Source: Euryhalocaulis sp050486445 (GTDB lineage Bacteria; Pseudomonadota; Alphaproteobacteria; Caulobacterales; Maricaulaceae). Taken from it: 64,000 nt of DNA. The position numbers and the translations under genes were made by a program. The stretch spans positions 1 through 64,000 of the forward strand of contig JBJHDH010000002.1 of NCBI GenBank assembly GCA_050486445.1, given 5' to 3'. Below are positions 8,205 through 18,242 of the stretch, piece after piece (within the stretch, counting starts at the first letter, position 1; each line of letters begins with the position of its first letter). A model generated the notes under the pieces. That model was not told the origin of the DNA. It did no database searches and saw only the letters and a program-made list of their open reading frames with translations.

Positions 8205-9775
8205 GGCGTCCTGTCTCCATCAATGCTCCCTTCCGCGCTTGCCGGCAGGGTGAAACGGAACACAGCGCCCCCGGATTGGCCGGCGTCGGCGCGAATCGTC
8301 CCGCCATGCGCCTCGACAATGGTGCGGCAGATCGAAAGCCCGACGCCCATGCCACTCTCCTTGGTTGTGACAAAGGGCTGAAACAGCCGCGCCCGCACAT
8401 CGGGATCCAGCCCTGGCCCGGTGTCTTCCACACGAAACTCCACCATGGCGCCATCCTGCACGGACGCGGCGCCCACGACCAGATGGCGCTCGCCGGAATC
8501 GGCCATTGCCTCGACCGCGTTGCGGATCAGATTCACCAGCACCTGCTGAATCTGCACGCCGCTGGCATAGACGGTCCGGACCTCCGGATGCAGGTCGAAG
8601 CGCGTATGAATCGCCAGCGATTTGGCGCCGATCAGGGCCAGCGTGCTGGCCTCCTGCACCAGGCGGGTGACATTCTCCTCCGCCTTTTCGGTCTCGCCGC
8701 GCGCGACGAAATCGCGCAGGCGGCGGATAATCTCGCCGGCGCGCATCGCCTGTTCGGCTGCCTTGGCCACGGCGTCTTCCATGGCGGGATCGGCGCCGCT
8801 GCGCTGCATCATGCGGCGCACGCCATTGAGATAATTGCCGATGGCCGAGAGCGGCTGGTTCAGCTCATGCGCCAGGGCGGAACTCATCTCGCCCAGCGCG
8901 GTGAAGCGCGACATATGCACCAGCTCGCTCTGCAGTTCCTGTAACCGCGCCTGATTCTCCTGCCGCTCGGTCAGGTCGCGCACAAAGCCTGTGAAATAGC
9001 GCCGCCCATCCGTGTTCATTTCGCCGACCGCGAGCTCCATGGGAAAGGTGGAGCCATCGCTGCGCTCGCCCACCACCACGCGGCCGACGCCGATGATGCG
9101 GCGCTCTCCGGTGCGGCGATAATGCTCCAGATAGGAATCATGCGCTCCGCGATAAGGCTCGGGCATCAGCATGCGGATATTTTCGCCCACCACCTCTTCT
9201 GGCCGGTAGCCGAACAGCCGCTCCGCATTGCGGCTGAACGACTGCACAACCCCGTGCTCGTCGATCACGATCATGCCCTCGGGCACAGTGTCGATCACGG
9301 ACTGCAGATGCGCCTCGCGCGCCTGCACCTCCTCGATGGCGGCGGCGGAACGGACACGCCTGGAGTGACCCCGGATGCCAAAAGCCAGCGCCAGAGCGCA
9401 CAATACAAGAAAGGCGGCCAGCTCCACGGGGTGCTCCGGCCGGCCGAGCCAGAGCGGCGCCGCGAGCATCGCCACAGCGCCCGCGCCAAAGGCCAGCAGC
9501 GACGGACCCAGCCCCCAGAGCGCCCCGGCCAGCAGCACCGCGCACCCGAACAGCAGCGGCGCGGCCTGCGGCGCCGCCACCGCGGCGGACAGCGCCAGGA
9601 CAGCGGCGGCCAGCGCACCGCCGTAGCGGACAGCGGCGCTTCCCTCCGGCCGGGCGGGTTTCGCAGGCGGGGTCAGGAAATGCGCCTGTGGCGTTTCGGC
9701 GGAATCCACGGCGGGGGCCTCGGGGGCAAACAGATTGCGGATCAATGAGATATGTCCGCCGCGCCTCCAGACCAT
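8201..9775 (-). CDS. fixL: Oxygen-sensing heme-PAS histidine kinase FixL
   Basis: 524 residues. A N-terminal leader precedes about four membrane helices (residues 45-135). The PAS domain (about 150-270) carries the FixL heme signature RMLMPEPYRGAHDSYLEHY: His212 should be the proximal heme ligand and Arg232 (IIGVGR) the distal oxygen-sensing arginine. The kinase core has the H-box ALAHELNQPLSAIGNYL with His303, then an N-box (NLIRNAVEAM), G1 (VEDTGPGLD) and G2 (GMGVGLSI) boxes. A GGGAGG-type ribosome-binding site precedes the ATG. When deoxygenated it should phosphorylate FixJ. Confidence 0.94.
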   Translation of the reverse strand: MVWRRGGHISLIRNLFAPEAPAVDSAETPQAHFLTPPAKPARPEGSAAVRYGGALAAAVLALSAAVAAPQAAPLLFGCAVLLAGALWGLGPSLLAFGAGAVAMLAAPLWLGRPEHPVELAAFLVLCALALAFGIRGHSRRVRSAAAIEEVQAREAHLQSVIDTVPEGMIVIDEHGVVQSFSRNAERLFGYRPEEVVGENIRMLMPEPYRGAHDSYLEHYRRTGERRIIGVGRVVVGERSDGSTFPMELAVGEMNTDGRRYFTGFVRDLTERQENQARLQELQSELVHMSRFTALGEMSSALAHELNQPLSAIGNYLNGVRRMMQRSGADPAMEDAVAKAAEQAMRAGEIIRRLRDFVARGETEKAEENVTRLVQEASTLALIGAKSLAIHTRFDLHPEVRTVYASGVQIQQVLVNLIRNAVEAMADSGERHLVVGAASVQDGAMVEFRVEDTGPGLDPDVRARLFQPFVTTKESGMGVGLSICRTIVEAHGGTIRADAGQSGGAVFRFTLPASAEGSIDGDRTP

Positions 9776-9885
9776 GTTCCGCCCTCCCCGTCGCCTCCGG
9801 GATTCCCCTTAAGGCGAAAACCCGAATTTAGCCGCCGGGCGCGGCCGCGTAATCCTTCGCATCGAGATTTCGGAAGGAGACCCCC

Positions 9886-10548
9886 ATGATCGCCGCCCAC
9901 GCCCGCCACGCCATCGCCGCCGTCCCCAACGCCGTTCTGGCCCAGCGCATCCTGTCAGAGCCGGAAACGGCGAAATCCGCCGGCGCGATGCTGTCCTTCC
10001 GGCGGGATCAGGAGATTGTGAGCCAGGAGGCGCCGGCGCGGCGCCTGTTCCGCGTCGTGAGCGGCGTGGTGCGCACGGTGCGGCTGCTGAATGACGGGCG
10101 CCGCCAGGTGGGCGCCTTCTATTTTCCTGGCGACTGGTGCGGCGTGGAGCCCTCCGCTTTTCATCGCTTCGCCGCCGAGGCGGTGAGCGACGCGACAGTG
10201 GAGGCGCATGACCGCTCGTCCATGATCGCGCTGGCCGATGACCGGCGCTTCGGCGCCGAACTGACGGCGGCGGCGATCGCCGAATTGTCGCGCGCCCAGG
10301 ATCATCTGCTGCTGCTCGGCCGCAAGACGGCGGAAGAGCGCGTCGGCGCCTTTCTTTATGATCTGTATCAGCGTGACATCACCGATATGCCGATGCGCCG
10401 TCAGGACATCGCCGACTATCTCGGGCTCACCATCGAAACCGTGTCCCGCATGCTGACCCAGTTGCAAAGCGCCGGGATCGTACAGGTCTCCAATTCCCGC
10501 CGCCTGCGCGTGCTCGACGCCGAAGCACTGGCGCTTCTGGCCGCCTGA
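9886..10548 (+). CDS. fixK: Crp/FNR-family regulator, FixK type
   Basis: 220 residues: cyclic-nucleotide-binding-like beta-roll (about 40-125), dimer helix, and a C-terminal winged helix-turn-helix with MRRQDIADYLGLTIETVSRMLTQLQ. The recognition helix (ETVSRML) is the FNR/FixK type that reads TTGA-N6-TCAA. The N-terminal cysteines of oxygen-sensing FNR are absent, so sensing is probably upstream in FixL/FixJ. It is transcribed divergently from fixL and starts behind GGAAGGAG. A matching DNA box lies at 11626-11639. Confidence 0.88.
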   Translation: MIAAHARHAIAAVPNAVLAQRILSEPETAKSAGAMLSFRRDQEIVSQEAPARRLFRVVSGVVRTVRLLNDGRRQVGAFYFPGDWCGVEPSAFHRFAAEAVSDATVEAHDRSSMIALADDRRFGAELTAAAIAELSRAQDHLLLLGRKTAEERVGAFLYDLYQRDITDMPMRRQDIADYLGLTIETVSRMLTQLQSAGIVQVSNSRRLRVLDAEALALLAA

Positions 10549-10587
10549 CCCGCGCTCCAATCGCTCAAAACCTTAAAGAGGCAGATC

Positions 10588-10962
10588 ATGACACTGAACC
10601 GCATCACCATGCGTCTCGCGCGAAATCCGGACGCTGGTTTTCCCGAAGGCGATGACCGTTACGGCTATGTTCTGGTGGCGCCGCTGGACCGCGACGGCCG
10701 GCTGGCCGACGGCGAATGGCGGGAAAACAAGGAAAAATGCGTCGTCATCCGCTTCACGCCGGATGACCCGAAAGACGCGGACGGCTGGATCAGCCGGCGC
10801 GGCGACAACTGGTATTTCCGCTATGATGAAGAAGACGAAGGCCCGGACGAGCCGTTGTTCCGGCTCGGCGACCACCAGCTCCGCCTCGGCGACTATGTCA
10901 CGGTGCACGAGGCCGATGGCGACAATCTCACCTATCGCATCACCGAATCGCGCCCGATCTAA
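10588..10962 (+). CDS. Conserved hypothetical protein next to fixK
   Basis: 124 residues, no signal peptide or membrane helix, rich in Asp, Arg and Trp. Key segments are DRYGYVLVAPLDRDGRLADG, a central RFTPDDPKDADGWISRR, and a C-terminal GDYVTVHEADGDN. The pattern suggests a small soluble beta protein. It follows fixK by 39 bases with an AAAGAGG ribosome-binding site and is likely in the same transcript. I recall similar proteins beside Crp/FNR regulators in alphaproteobacteria but cannot name a family or function. Confidence 0.7.
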   Translation: MTLNRITMRLARNPDAGFPEGDDRYGYVLVAPLDRDGRLADGEWRENKEKCVVIRFTPDDPKDADGWISRRGDNWYFRYDEEDEGPDEPLFRLGDHQLRLGDYVTVHEADGDNLTYRITESRPI

Positions 10963-10987
10963 GCCGCGCCCGATGCGCCGCGCCGGT

Positions 10988-11545
10988 TCAGGCCGCCCCG
11001 CCGACCGGCGCGTGCGTGTTCAGGAATCCAGTCACGAATGTGTCGAGCGCATGCCAGTCGGTAAACTCGATATCCTCGCCCTTGTTGGCGTCCAGGCCAC
11101 GTTCCGCCGCGATGCGGCGCAGCATCCAGCGCTTGAAGAAATCGTAGCGGGTAAAGCGCAGCGCTCCTGCGGCGTAATGCACGGCATGGGGTATCCAGCC
11201 CGTATCGCCGGCGAACAGATCGACATATTCGCGTGCTTCCTCGACGTCGCTTGCCTCCAGCCCGACAGCGTGCAGCGAGACCGAGACCAGCGCCCCCGGC
11301 ATGCGTTGCAGCGCCTCGGCGTTGCTGCGCACAAAATGCGCCGCCGCCTGATGGTGCCGCCCCATATGCACCGAGGCGACAATAATCACAGCGTCGAAAT
11401 CGGCCAGGTTCAGACTGGCGGGCAGATGTGCGGCGTCAACGACGCGCGCGGACCGGCACAGGCGCACAGTATGATCGCAAATATGTTCGGCGATCTTGCG
11501 GCTCTGACCTTCGACGGTGGCGTAGAGAACAAGAACGTTGGACAT
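10988..11545 (-). CDS. Flavodoxin-domain protein, HemG-like protoporphyrinogen oxidase
   Basis: 185 residues from the ATG at 11545, chosen because AGAGAAAGG sits 6 bases upstream; an in-frame TTG at 11566 is less likely. The flavodoxin phosphate loop is LYATVEGQSRKIAEHI. The C-terminal half has HYAAGALRFTRYDFFKRWML and IEFTDWHAL, wording shared with HemG, the quinone-linked protoporphyrinogen IX oxidase. HemG allows heme synthesis without oxygen. The gene is divergent from a cytochrome c gene across a FixK box, which fits a role in low-oxygen heme supply. A general flavodoxin remains possible. Confidence 0.75.
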   Translation of the reverse strand: MSNVLVLYATVEGQSRKIAEHICDHTVRLCRSARVVDAAHLPASLNLADFDAVIIVASVHMGRHHQAAAHFVRSNAEALQRMPGALVSVSLHAVGLEASDVEEAREYVDLFAGDTGWIPHAVHYAAGALRFTRYDFFKRWMLRRIAAERGLDANKGEDIEFTDWHALDTFVTGFLNTHAPVGGAA

Positions 11546-11625
11546 CGGTCGCCTTTCTCTGAACAATTCGCGGCGGGGCGCGATCTCGAATCCCGTGCAT
11601 TTTCGCGCCCGGCGCAGGCTGCGCC

Positions 11626-11639
11626 TTGATTCCGCTCAA
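11626..11639. promoter_or_regulatory. FixK/FNR box (TTGATTCCGCTCAA)
   Basis: The half-sites TTGA and TCAA are perfect and spaced by 6 bases, the consensus for FNR/FixK regulators. The box sits between two divergent genes: its centre is 52 bases from the cytochrome ATG (11685) and about 88 from the hemG-like ATG (11545). A weak -10 (TTGCAT at 11665-11670) would put the box near -42 for the cytochrome, a class II activator position. FixK encoded 1 kb away is the obvious candidate. Confidence 0.75.
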
Positions 11640-11684
11640 GCAGCGCGCAAACTCTTGGTCAGGATTGCATAAGGGGACAGCCCG

Positions 11685-12089
11685 ATGAAGCAGAACACGG
11701 AGCTCCGGACGGTCCTGGCCATGCTTGCGGCCATGGCCGGTGGCGCGATGCTGCTGGCCTGCAATGTTGGCGCGTCGGAGCGTGCGCCGGCAAGCGTGGC
11801 GGCGGCCCCCGACACGCCGCCGGACCCGAGACTGGCCGAGGGCCGCGCCATCGCCGCGTCGCAGTGCGCGATCTGCCACGCCATCGGGCCGCAAGGGGAC
11901 AGTCCGCGGTCCGACGCCCCGCCACTGCGTCATGTGCTGGGGCGCTATAACACCGCCTCGCTGGAAATGGATCTGATGGAGGGGATGCGGGTCGGCCATG
12001 CCGACATGCCGCGTTTTGAATTCGATCCGCTCACTGTGGATTCGCTGATTATCTGGCTGGAATCGATCCAGACCCCGCGCGGGCGTTGA
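11685..12089 (+). CDS. Mono-heme c-type cytochrome lipoprotein
   Basis: 134 residues. A lipoprotein signal peptide ends in MLLAC (Cys26 lipidation). The heme-binding motif CAICH is at 61-65 and the likely axial Met is Met108 (GHADMPRF). Size and spacing suit a small class I cytochrome c anchored to the outer face of a membrane. AGGGGA precedes the ATG by 9 bases. With a FixK box upstream it is probably an electron carrier induced at low oxygen; its partner oxidase or reductase is not in this window. Confidence 0.85.
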   Translation: MKQNTELRTVLAMLAAMAGGAMLLACNVGASERAPASVAAAPDTPPDPRLAEGRAIAASQCAICHAIGPQGDSPRSDAPPLRHVLGRYNTASLEMDLMEGMRVGHADMPRFEFDPLTVDSLIIWLESIQTPRGR

Positions 12090-12186
12090 TCGCACTTTTC
12101 CCGGCCCTGACCGTGTACGATCCGGTTGAACCCGCCTTAACATCTTTGGCCGTAAACAGCCCCGATTGGGACCACAAGGCCGGACC

Positions 12187-14046
12187 ATGGCCGAACCGAC
12201 CGCTGAACCGACCATCGAAATCCTGTCCTCAATGGGCGAAGCGGCGCTGTTGCGCGATTCTTCGGGCGCGGTGCTGTGGGTTAACGATTCCTTCTGCGCC
12301 CTGTTCGGGGGCAAGCCAGACGCCTGGCGTGGCCGCGATTTTGGCGCGCCCCGGGTCCGCGAGGGCGGCGAACGCCGCCGCTATGAGGGCGAAACCACGA
12401 CCCGGCGCGGCCGCCGCTGGATCGAGTGGGAGGAAACCGCGCTGCCCGGCGGCCGCGTGCTCAGCATTGGCCGCGACATCACCGCCCGCCGCGAAGGGGA
12501 AGAGGCGCTGCGCGGCGCCTGCGACGAGGCGCTGGCCGCCCGCCGCGCCGGCAAGGCGTTCATGGCCGCCGTCACCCATGAATTGCGCACGCCGCTAAAC
12601 GGCGTGCTCGGCATGGCGGGCTTGCTGGAAACGTCCGAGCTGACGCCGGACCAGACCGAGCATGTCGCCGCCATCCGCGAGTCCGGCGAGCATCTTCTGG
12701 CGATGATCGGCGACGTGCTGGACGCCGCGCGGCTGGAGGCCGGCGCGCTGGAGCTGGAACGCGGCGAGGTCGATTGCGCCCGGCTGGTGCGTTCGGTGGT
12801 GGAGCTGCTGGCGCCCCGTGCGTTTGAAAAGGGGCTGGAGATCGCCGCCACGCTGGACCCGGCGCTGCCCGAATGCGTGACCGGCGACGAAGGCCGCCTG
12901 CGGCAGATTCTGTTCAATCTCACCGGCGCGGCGCTGCATCGCACCGAAACCGGCGGCGTCACCGTCGCCGCCCGTCTGACCGCCGCTCCCGGTGAAAATC
13001 TCGCACGCATCGAATTGTCGGTCGCGGACAATGGGCCGGGTTTTCCCGAAGAGGCCCGTGTCGCCATGGCGAACCCCTCGCTACTGCATGAGGCCGATTC
13101 CGGTAACGCCTATAATGCCGGCATGGGGCTGCTGGTGGCGCGCCGCCTGGTCGCCGCGATGGGCGGCGATCTGGAAGTGGAAGAGCCGGCCGGGGGCGGC
13201 GCCCGGATCACCGCGCGCATCACGTTTGAGACCGCCCGGTCCGGCGCGGCGGGGGAGGCGGAACTGGCCGGCCGCACTTTGGTTGTCGCCTCGCCCTCCG
13301 CCGTCTTGCGCGACTCGCTGTGCGCCCAGGCCAATACGATGGGGGCGGAGGCCGTTTCCGCCGAAACGCCGGGCGCGGCGCTTCAGGCCATGCTCGGCAA
13401 TCCCGGCGCCGTACTGCTGGTCGATGCGGACTGGCGTTCCCGGGTCAAGAACGCGGCGCAGGCGGCCTCGGCCACAGGCGTGCTGCTGCGCCCGGACCAG
13501 CGCGACCTGATCCCCAGGCTGAAATCGCTGAATATCGATTTCTATCTGATGAAGCCGGTGCGCGCCTCCTCGCTGGCGGCGCGGATGAAGGGCGTGGAGC
13601 CAGACGACGAGGCCGCGCGCGCCATGCGCGGCGGCGGCGAGGCCCGCCCGGTCAAGGGCGCGCGCATCCTGCTGGCCGAGGACAACCGCGTGAACGCGCT
13701 GCTCGCCTCCACCATGATGCGGGGAGAGGGTTGTATCGTCGACATCGTGGCCAACGGCGCCGACGCCGTGGCGGCCGTGCGCCGCACGGCCTATGATCTT
13801 GTGTTCATGGATATGCGGATGCCGATCAAGAACGGGCTGGACGCTGCGCGCGACATCCGCGCGCTGGGCGGCGCTTTCCGCGACCTGCCTATTGTGGCCC
13901 TGACCGCCAACGCCTTCGCCGAAGACCGCGAGGCGTGTCTTGCCGCCGGCATGGACGATTTCGCCACCAAGCCCATCGACATGGATGGCGTCGCCGCACT
14001 GCTGCGGAAATGGACGCGGCGCGAAAAACAGGCGAAGCTGGCCTGA
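12187..14046 (+). CDS. Hybrid histidine kinase (PAS - kinase - degenerate receiver - receiver)
   Basis: 619 residues, no clear membrane helix. A PAS-like domain occupies about 10-105. The H-box AAVTHELRTPLNGVLGM has His near residue 131. The N-box reads ILFNLTGAALHRTETGG, where the second, Mg-binding Asn is Ala. G1 (VADNGPGF) and G2 (AGMGLLVARRL) are normal. Residues about 355-470 look like a decayed receiver (LLVDADWRS, LMKPVRAS). The C-terminal receiver (about 492-615) is complete: LLAEDNRVN, Asp near 541 in VFMDMRMPIKNG, Ala-Leu-Thr-Ala, and TKPID. Start chosen at the ATG; a TTG lies 21 bases upstream. Signal and target are unknown. Confidence 0.85.
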   Translation: MAEPTAEPTIEILSSMGEAALLRDSSGAVLWVNDSFCALFGGKPDAWRGRDFGAPRVREGGERRRYEGETTTRRGRRWIEWEETALPGGRVLSIGRDITARREGEEALRGACDEALAARRAGKAFMAAVTHELRTPLNGVLGMAGLLETSELTPDQTEHVAAIRESGEHLLAMIGDVLDAARLEAGALELERGEVDCARLVRSVVELLAPRAFEKGLEIAATLDPALPECVTGDEGRLRQILFNLTGAALHRTETGGVTVAARLTAAPGENLARIELSVADNGPGFPEEARVAMANPSLLHEADSGNAYNAGMGLLVARRLVAAMGGDLEVEEPAGGGARITARITFETARSGAAGEAELAGRTLVVASPSAVLRDSLCAQANTMGAEAVSAETPGAALQAMLGNPGAVLLVDADWRSRVKNAAQAASATGVLLRPDQRDLIPRLKSLNIDFYLMKPVRASSLAARMKGVEPDDEAARAMRGGGEARPVKGARILLAEDNRVNALLASTMMRGEGCIVDIVANGADAVAAVRRTAYDLVFMDMRMPIKNGLDAARDIRALGGAFRDLPIVALTANAFAEDREACLAAGMDDFATKPIDMDGVAALLRKWTRREKQAKLA

Positions 14047-14072
14047 GAGCCAATACTCAAGATGGATCGACC

Positions 14073-15803
14073 ATGACGGCCGCCGCCGCGAAGCCTCGCT
14101 TGTCTACATGGGACTTTATCAAGGCGCTGCGAGACCGGCGGGTCTTATGCATGCTGGTTCTGGGCTCGGCGGCGGGCCTGCCCTTCTTTCTGATCTTCGA
14201 TACGCTGTCGGCGTGGCTGCGCGAATCCGGCCTGTCGCTGCAGACCATCACCATCTTCGCGCTGGCCACGCTGTCCTATGCCCTGAAATTCGTCTGGGCG
14301 CCGGTGATCGACCGGGTGCGCCTGCCGGTCCTGTATCGGCTGCTGGGCCAGCGCCGTTCCTGGATGGCGCTGATGCAGGTGCTGATTGTCGTCGGGTTGT
14401 GGATGATCGCGGGGTCCGACCCCGTGACCAATCTCGGTCAGGTGGCGCTGCTGGCCGTTCTCGTCGGCATATTCGGCGCGACGCAGGACATCGCCATGGA
14501 CGCATGGCGAATCGAAGTCGTCGATGAATCGCAATACGGCACGATGGCCGCCGCCTATCAGTGGGGCTATCGCGTCGCGATGATCGTGGCAGGCGCCCTG
14601 CCTTTGTTCCTGGCCGACGCTTATGGCTGGAACGTTTCCTACGCCACGATGGCGGCCTGTATGCTGATCGCGGTCGGCGCCACGGTGATGGCGCCGCGCG
14701 AGGGCGCGCAGCGCCCGCCGGTGAATTTCACCGAGGGCATGACGCCGCGCCCGATTCTGGAAACCGTGGAATGGGTCTGGCGTCTGGCGCTGATCGCCGC
14801 GGGGGCGCTGCTGGCCGGGTCCGGCCTTGCGGCCGACGCAACATTCCTGACCGCCGCTTTGGGCTGGATGGGACAGAGCGGCGAGCAGGCGGCGGCGTTC
14901 CGCGCATTATGGGCGTCGCGCGAGACCGGCATTTTCATCCAGTTTCCGGCGGTCGTCGGCGGACTTGGCCTGATCGCGCTGGCATGTATGCCGCTGCCCG
15001 GTATGCGCACGCGGCCGGGCGTGTATCTTCAACGCGCCTATGGCGAGCCGCTTGCAAATTTCTTCGGCCGGTTCGGGCTGAAATACGGCCTGCTGATCCT
15101 GGCGCTGATCTGCATGTATCGCCTGTCTGATTTTGTGCTGAACCTGATGAATCCATTCTATCAGGATCTCGGCTTTACCCTGTCCGAGATCGCCGAGGTG
15201 CGGAAGATTTTCGGCATGTTCGCCTCGCTGTTCGGAATCGGGGTTGGGGCGTGGTGTGTGGCGCGGTTCGGCATCCTCCGCACCATGCTGATCGGCGTAT
15301 TCGCCAGCCCTGTCTCCAATATCGTCTTCATCTGGCTCGCGGCGCAAGGGCCGAGCGTTCCGGCGCTCTATGCCGCGATCAGCATCGACAATTTCGCCAT
15401 GGGTTTCGCCGGCACGGCGCTGATCGTCTATATGTCCAGCCTGACGGCGCAGGGCTTCACGGCGATGCAATATGCGCTGTTCAGCTCGCTCTACGCTATT
15501 TTCGGCAAGATCATCGCCTCGCAATCGGGCCGCATCGTGGAAGGTTCCGCGCGCATCGCGGAAAATGATGGTCCGTTCGCGCTGTTTCGGCCGCTTTTCA
15601 CCGGCCTGCCGGAAGGCTCGCTCGCCAGAGGCGCGGAAATCGCCGGTGTCAGCCCCGCATCGCTGGGCGCGGGCTATACTGTCTTTTTCCTGTATTCGAT
15701 GCTGATTGGTGGAATCGCCATCGTGCTCGCTTTCATGGTCGCACGGCGGCAGAAAGCCGAGGACGCCCGCGTGGCGGCGGACGCAACGCCCGCCACGGCC
15801 TGA
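14073..15803 (+). CDS. ampG: MFS permease, AmpG type (muropeptide importer)
   Basis: 576 residues, 12-14 membrane helices. The opening LVLGSAAGLPFFLIFDTLSA and the block KFVWAPVIDRVRLPVL, then GATQDIAMDAWRIE, are hallmark AmpG sequences. AmpG brings anhydro-muropeptides from the periplasm into the cytoplasm for peptidoglycan recycling. It starts 26 bases after the hybrid kinase stop and may be cotranscribed. A long loop-rich middle (about 230-330) makes it larger than E. coli AmpG (491 residues). No beta-lactamase or recycling gene is adjacent. Confidence 0.85.
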   Translation: MTAAAAKPRLSTWDFIKALRDRRVLCMLVLGSAAGLPFFLIFDTLSAWLRESGLSLQTITIFALATLSYALKFVWAPVIDRVRLPVLYRLLGQRRSWMALMQVLIVVGLWMIAGSDPVTNLGQVALLAVLVGIFGATQDIAMDAWRIEVVDESQYGTMAAAYQWGYRVAMIVAGALPLFLADAYGWNVSYATMAACMLIAVGATVMAPREGAQRPPVNFTEGMTPRPILETVEWVWRLALIAAGALLAGSGLAADATFLTAALGWMGQSGEQAAAFRALWASRETGIFIQFPAVVGGLGLIALACMPLPGMRTRPGVYLQRAYGEPLANFFGRFGLKYGLLILALICMYRLSDFVLNLMNPFYQDLGFTLSEIAEVRKIFGMFASLFGIGVGAWCVARFGILRTMLIGVFASPVSNIVFIWLAAQGPSVPALYAAISIDNFAMGFAGTALIVYMSSLTAQGFTAMQYALFSSLYAIFGKIIASQSGRIVEGSARIAENDGPFALFRPLFTGLPEGSLARGAEIAGVSPASLGAGYTVFFLYSMLIGGIAIVLAFMVARRQKAEDARVAADATPATA

Positions 15804-15816
15804 GCGCGGCTGACCG

Positions 15817-18114
<2,298 letters not shown>

Positions 18115-18242
18115 ACATCCATCCTCCCTTTTGCCGCGCCATTCTTGTGGGGCGCGTTTGGGGCAGGTTAGAGCATGACGCAAGGCGGTGGGAGCCGCGC
18201 CGGTCAAATTCCCGCTATCGGGGAATGCCGGAAAACACCCCG

